Notes under the pieces: model-generated | Database searches by the model: none | Told to the model about the DNA's origin: nothing | The model's input: the letters and a program-made list of their open reading frames with translations, nothing else | Program-made: the position numbers and the translations under genes | Shown: piece by piece, positions 60,534 through 64,000 of the stretch | Position numbering within the stretch: the first letter of the stretch is position 1 | Layout: every line of letters begins with the position of its first letter | Source of the DNA: Pyrinomonadaceae bacterium | GTDB taxonomy: Bacteria > Acidobacteriota > Blastocatellia > Pyrinomonadales > Pyrinomonadaceae | Assembly (NCBI GenBank): GCA_030841105.1 | Contig: JAVEDE010000029.1 | Location: 1-64,000 of the forward strand | DNA: 64,000 bases | Direction: 5' to 3'

Positions 60534-60648
60534 TGGCGCGTCCCGTTTAGTTCGACAGTTCGTTGAAAGTTTAAGCAGCGTTCGACGGGTGCTCCCTCGC
60601 CCGTTCGAGCCGGACATCAACCCCTAGACCCCTTGAGGATTCCCCCTG

Positions 60649-61113
60649 ATGCTGACGCAAAAACGAAGCACCCCCTTCGGCCTACTCGTGTGTGCCGGAC
60701 TCTTATTCATCTTCGCCGCCGACGCCCGCGCCCAGAAGACCTGCAAGCCGCGCGTTGACAAAGGCAACATCGCGGTCGAACTGACCATCCCGAACTTCAA
60801 CGGCGGGCAGCGCGTCTTGCTGAGCATGCCCGCGAAGGCCAAAGAGATGCGCGCCTTCGGCGACGCCGTGCCGAACCAGTCGGCCGCGAACCACGCCTCG
60901 CCCGTCTCTTATTCCGTCGTCATCACCGAGAAGCGCAACGACGGCGTGACGCTCGACTTGAACGTCAGCACGCAGAACCGGAACGGCTCTTGGCAGCTCA
61001 CCAGACGCACCATCGTCCTGCCCTACGAGACCATCGTCGAGCAGCGTTACATGACCGGCGTGCAGGTGAAAGCTTACTTCAAGCTGCGCCCCTTCAGTTG
61101 CAAAGCCCTCTGA
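60649..61113 (+). CDS. small secreted protein of unknown function
   Basis: The 154-residue protein has a signal peptide ending near ADARAQ, and a predicted beta-rich domain with two cysteines (KTCK at the N-terminal end of the mature part and FSCKAL at the C-terminal end) that could form a disulfide. No domain recognised. Its stop overlaps the next start (TGATG), so the two are translationally coupled. Confidence 0.75.
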   Translation: MLTQKRSTPFGLLVCAGLLFIFAADARAQKTCKPRVDKGNIAVELTIPNFNGGQRVLLSMPAKAKEMRAFGDAVPNQSAANHASPVSYSVVITEKRNDGVTLDLNVSTQNRNGSWQLTRRTIVLPYETIVEQRYMTGVQVKAYFKLRPFSCKAL

Positions 61114-61577
61114 TGAGTCGGACGGCGGGCGAACAACCGAGGGAAACGCTCGAAGCCGAGATCAGAGAGATCGTCAACCGCGAGACGCGCGCGTGGGACA
61201 CGCAGGACGTCGCGCTGCTGTTGACCGTCTTTCACCCGGACATGGTGTGGCCGTGGCCGCCCGACGCGCGCTCGCACGATCCCGCGACGTGGATTTTCTG
61301 GGCGGGTCGCTACGACTACGAGCGTTGGCGCGCGAACTGGCAACAGTTGTTCGACACGCACGAACTCGTCCACAACCGGCGCGAGATCGTGAAGATCGTG
61401 TTGACCGAGGAGGGCGACGGGGCGTTCGCCGTCGTTGACGTGGATACGCTCTGGCGCGACCGCCGCGACGGCCGCGACTTCCGCTGGCAAGGCCGCTCCT
61501 GTAAAATTTATTCAAAGGTCGAAGGCCACTGGAAGATGACGTTTCAGACGGGGCTGCTCGACTACGCGCAGTTGTAA
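61113..61577 (+). CDS. SnoaL/NTF2-like domain protein
   Basis: The 154-residue protein fits the NTF2-like cone fold: ETRAWDTQDVALLLTVFHPDMVWPWPP, WANWQQLFDTHELVHNRREIVKI in outline, and the final strands SCKIYSKVEGHWKMTFQTGLLDY. Members are small-molecule isomerases, dehydratases or binding proteins; nothing here fixes the ligand. It is coupled to the secreted protein upstream and lies about 50 bases before hemH. Confidence 0.82.
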   Translation: MSRTAGEQPRETLEAEIREIVNRETRAWDTQDVALLLTVFHPDMVWPWPPDARSHDPATWIFWAGRYDYERWRANWQQLFDTHELVHNRREIVKIVLTEEGDGAFAVVDVDTLWRDRRDGRDFRWQGRSCKIYSKVEGHWKMTFQTGLLDYAQL

Positions 61578-61629
61578 ACGCGCGTTGGGATAGATTCGTA
61601 GCGGCGACTATTCAAGGGGGAGATTTCCG

Positions 61630-62730
61630 TTGAACGATCCGCAACTGACAGAGCCTTACGACGCGCTCCTCGTCGTCTCCTTCGGTGGCCCCGAAGCACC
61701 CGACGAGGTGTTGCCGTTTCTCGAAAACGTGCTCCGCGGGCGCAACGTCCCGCGCGAGCGCATGCTTCAAGTCGCGCACCACTACGACTTGTTCGGCGGC
61801 GTCAGCCCGATCAACGGGCAGAACCGCGCGCTCATCGCCGCGCTCGAACGCGAACTGGCCGCGAGCGATCTCAACCTCCCCGTCTACTGGGGCAACCGCA
61901 ACTGGCATCCGCTCCTCGCCGACACGCTCCGCGAGATGCGCGCCGACGGCCAACGCCGCGCGCTCGCCTTCGTCACCTCCGCCTACAGTTCCTACTCCGG
62001 CTGCCGCCAGTATCGCGAAGACATCGAACGCGCGCGCGAAGCCGCGGGCGAGGGCGCGCCGCAAGTTGATAAGCTGCGCGTCTTTTATAATCACCCCGGC
62101 TTCATCGCGCCTAACGTCGAAAACTTGCAGGCCGCGCTCGCAGAGATTCCGGCTGACAGACGCGACGGGGCGCACGTCGCTTTCACGGCGCACAGCATCC
62201 CGCTCTCGATGGCGACCAACTGCGACTATCAAGCGCAACTCTCGGAGACCTGTCGCCTCGTCGCGGAAGGCGCGCGTGCTCCGCGCTGGCAACTCGTCTT
62301 TCAAAGTCGCTCCGGCTCGCCCGCGCAGCCGTGGCTCGAACCGGACATCTGCGATCACCTGCGCGCGTTGAAAGCGTCCGGCGCGACGGACGTGGTGGTC
62401 GCACCCGTCGGCTTCATTTCCGATCACATGGAAGTCTTATACGACCTCGACACGGAGGCGCGGCAAGTCGCAAGCGAGATCGGAATCAACCTCGTCCGCG
62501 CGGCGACCGTCGGCACGCACCCGGCTTTCATCAAGATGATCCGCGACCTCATCGTCGAACGCATGACTAATGATCCCGTGCGACCCGCGCTCGGCATGCG
62601 CGGCGCGAAGGAAGATGTCTGCCCCGCCGACTGCTGCCTGATGGGCGCAGCCGCAGCGGGGCGACCCGCCGCCACGGCGCAAGCCCCCCACGCCGCGCGC
62701 CCCGCATCAACGAATGAACGCCCCGCTTGA
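61630..62730 (+). CDS. hemH: ferrochelatase
   Basis: The 366-residue enzyme inserts Fe(II) into protoporphyrin IX. Family features: DALLVVSFGGPEAPDEV, PVYWGNRNWHP, VAFTAHSIPLSMA (catalytic His), FQSRSGSPAQPWLEPDI and PVGFISDHMEVLYDLDTE (catalytic Glu region). Start is TTG with GGGGGAG eight bases upstream. A Cys-containing C-terminal tail (CPADCCLM) may bind a metal cluster as in some bacterial ferrochelatases. It overlaps hemG by 17 bases. Confidence 0.96.
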   Translation: MNDPQLTEPYDALLVVSFGGPEAPDEVLPFLENVLRGRNVPRERMLQVAHHYDLFGGVSPINGQNRALIAALERELAASDLNLPVYWGNRNWHPLLADTLREMRADGQRRALAFVTSAYSSYSGCRQYREDIERAREAAGEGAPQVDKLRVFYNHPGFIAPNVENLQAALAEIPADRRDGAHVAFTAHSIPLSMATNCDYQAQLSETCRLVAEGARAPRWQLVFQSRSGSPAQPWLEPDICDHLRALKASGATDVVVAPVGFISDHMEVLYDLDTEARQVASEIGINLVRAATVGTHPAFIKMIRDLIVERMTNDPVRPALGMRGAKEDVCPADCCLMGAAAAGRPAATAQAPHAARPASTNERPA

Positions 62731-64000
62731 AGAAGACAGGCCGCGACGGCGGCGCGTCGCCATCGTCGGCGGCGGCATCAGCGGGCTGGCTGCGGCGCAT
62801 CAACTCACAGAACACGCGCGGTCTGACGGACACGCGCCCGAAGTCATCCTCATCGAAGCCTCCGCGCGACTCGGCGGCACGCTCCGCACCCACACGCGCG
62901 ACGGCTTCCTGCTCGAAGGCGGCCCCGACGCGTTCATCTCCGAAAAGCCAGAAGCCCTCGAACTCGCGCGCAGACTCGAACTCGAATCGCGCCTCCTCGA
63001 AACGAACGCCGCGCACCGTCGCTCATTCATCGTGCGCGGCGGGCGGCTGCGCCCCGTGCCCGAAGGCTTTCACCTGCTCGCGCCCTCGCGCTTCTGGCCG
63101 TTCGTCACGACAGACATTTTCAGTTGGTCGGGTAAGGCGCGCATGTCGCTCGATCTCTTCCTCCCGCGTCGCGCGAACGCGCGCAGTGTTGACGGCGTTG
63201 ACGACGAGAGCCTCGCAGAGTTTGTCCGGCGACGTTTCGGGCGCGAGGCTTTGGAGCGCATGGCGCAGCCGATGGTCGGCGGCATCTACACGGCCGACCC
63301 GGAACAGTTGAGCCTGCGCGCGACGATGCCGCGCTTCCTCGACATGGAGCGCACGCATCGCAGCATCATCCTCGCGATGTGGCGCGCGCGCCGCCGCGCC
63401 TCGAACGACACGCGCGGCACGAGCGGCGCGCGCTACAGTCTCTTCCTCTCCTTCGACGGCGGCATGCAGACGCTCACCGACGCCCTCGCCGCCGCGCTCC
63501 CGCCCGCGACGGCGCGACTCAACACCACGGTCGAAGCGATAGACTTCGACACGCACACGCGACAATGGAACTTGCGCCTCCGTGCGGGCGACGCGACGGG
63601 CAGCGGCGACGAATCTACTACTACGCGCAGCGTCGAACCCATCACACGCGACGAAGCTACAACTCGCGGCGACGAAGCTAGCGCGCGCGACGGGGAAACC
63701 ATTACGGCCGACGCGCTCTGCCTCGCGCTGCCCGCTTACGCGTCGGCGCGTCTGCTCGGCGGCGTTGACGCGGAACTCGCCGTCGAACTCGCCGCCATCC
63801 CATACGCTTCGACCGCGACCGTCAACCTCGCCTTTCGTCGCCGCGACATCCCGCACCCGCTCGACGGCTTCGGCTTCGTCGTCCCCTACGTCGAACGTCG
63901 CAATGCGCTCGCCTGCACTTTCAGCAGCGTGAAGTTCGCCGGTCGCGCGCCCGCAGATCATGCACTGCTGCGCGCCTTCGTCGGCGGCGCGCTTCAACCG
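62714..64000 (+). CDS. hemG: protoporphyrinogen oxidase, truncated by the window end
   Basis: From ATG 62714 the frame is open to the end of the window (429 codons seen). It has the FAD dinucleotide motif VAIVGGGISGLAAAHQL, then GGTLRTHTRDGFLLEGGPDAF and QPMVGGIYTADPEQLSL, all typical of oxygen-dependent HemY-type enzymes. (Gene names vary: hemG or hemY.) It oxidises protoporphyrinogen IX to protoporphyrin IX, the substrate of HemH encoded just upstream. A Thr/Arg/Asp/Glu-rich insert of about 30 residues lies near 63590-63700. The 17-base overlap implies coupling. Confidence 0.94.
   Translation, partial: MNAPLEEDRPRRRRVAIVGGGISGLAAAHQLTEHARSDGHAPEVILIEASARLGGTLRTHTRDGFLLEGGPDAFISEKPEALELARRLELESRLLETNAAHRRSFIVRGGRLRPVPEGFHLLAPSRFWPFVTTDIFSWSGKARMSLDLFLPRRANARSVDGVDDESLAEFVRRRFGREALERMAQPMVGGIYTADPEQLSLRATMPRFLDMERTHRSIILAMWRARRRASNDTRGTSGARYSLFLSFDGGMQTLTDALAAALPPATARLNTTVEAIDFDTHTRQWNLRLRAGDATGSGDESTTTRSVEPITRDEATTRGDEASARDGETITADALCLALPAYASARLLGGVDAELAVELAAIPYASTATVNLAFRRRDIPHPLDGFGFVVPYVERRNALACTFSSVKFAGRAPADHALLRAFVGGALQP

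Overview
The window looks like chromosomal DNA of a high-GC Gram-negative bacterium, most likely an Acidobacteriota of the Blastocatellia/Pyrinomonadales type. This rests on gene content: paired DUF5916 outer-membrane proteins, several secreted DUF4097 proteins beside an ECF sigma/anti-sigma pair, many secreted S9 and M28 peptidases, a secreted caspase, and intergenic spacers filled with short tandem repeats of about seven bases. No rRNA, tRNA, insertion sequence, prophage or CRISPR array was found. The taxon is an inference and was not tested by a search.

Region by region. 0.3-2.4 kb is an AT-rich two-gene operon (VWA-like lipoprotein plus coiled-coil membrane protein) that looks foreign. 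2.6-3.6 kb holds a gene remnant, a tiny secreted protein with two GIIWMEK repeats, and, divergent from it, the truncated start of a TPR-like protein, with a palindrome between them. 3.6-15.6 kb is mostly secreted hydrolases: S9 peptidase, DUF1697 protein, a secreted CxxCH protein behind a long leader, PQQ-propeller protein plus amidohydrolase, caspase, and M28 peptidase. 15.7-17.3 kb holds small housekeeping genes (infA, an RRM RNA-binding protein). 17.6-22.3 kb holds an acyltransferase, a DUF1570/TPR metalloprotease-like protein and an aspartyl protease-like protein. 22.7-27.2 kb holds a lone receiver-domain protein, an XRE regulator, a striking array of alternating palindromes (21-bp spacing, 42-bp unit, 7.5 copies), a small conserved-looking protein, and a membrane NACHT ATPase. 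27.4-32.7 kb holds nicotinate phosphoribosyltransferase, an SGNH hydrolase, a CitE-like lyase (DUF6986) and an Arg/Asp-rich secreted protein with a possible sigma-54 promoter.

32.9-40.8 kb is a compact purine catabolic operon on the minus strand. Three xanthine dehydrogenase subunits make urate, PuuD oxidises it, UraH and UraD give S-allantoin, AllB opens the ring, and allantoicase releases urea and ureidoglycolate. Several genes overlap by 4 bases; others are separated by hairpin-forming repeat elements. PuuD lacks the usual C-terminal cytochrome c domain.

41-42.2 kb holds a HicBA toxin-antitoxin pair and a class III nucleotide cyclase. 42.3-51 kb holds an S9A prolyl oligopeptidase and two DUF5916 outer-membrane paralogues. 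51.4-58.7 kb is an envelope cluster: ECF sigma factor, anti-sigma factor, three DUF4097 solenoid proteins and a secreted unknown. An identical two-block promoter motif lies upstream of the sigma gene and of the unknown, suggesting an autoregulated regulon. 59-64 kb is haem biosynthesis (hemE, then hemH overlapping hemG, which runs off the window) with three small genes between.
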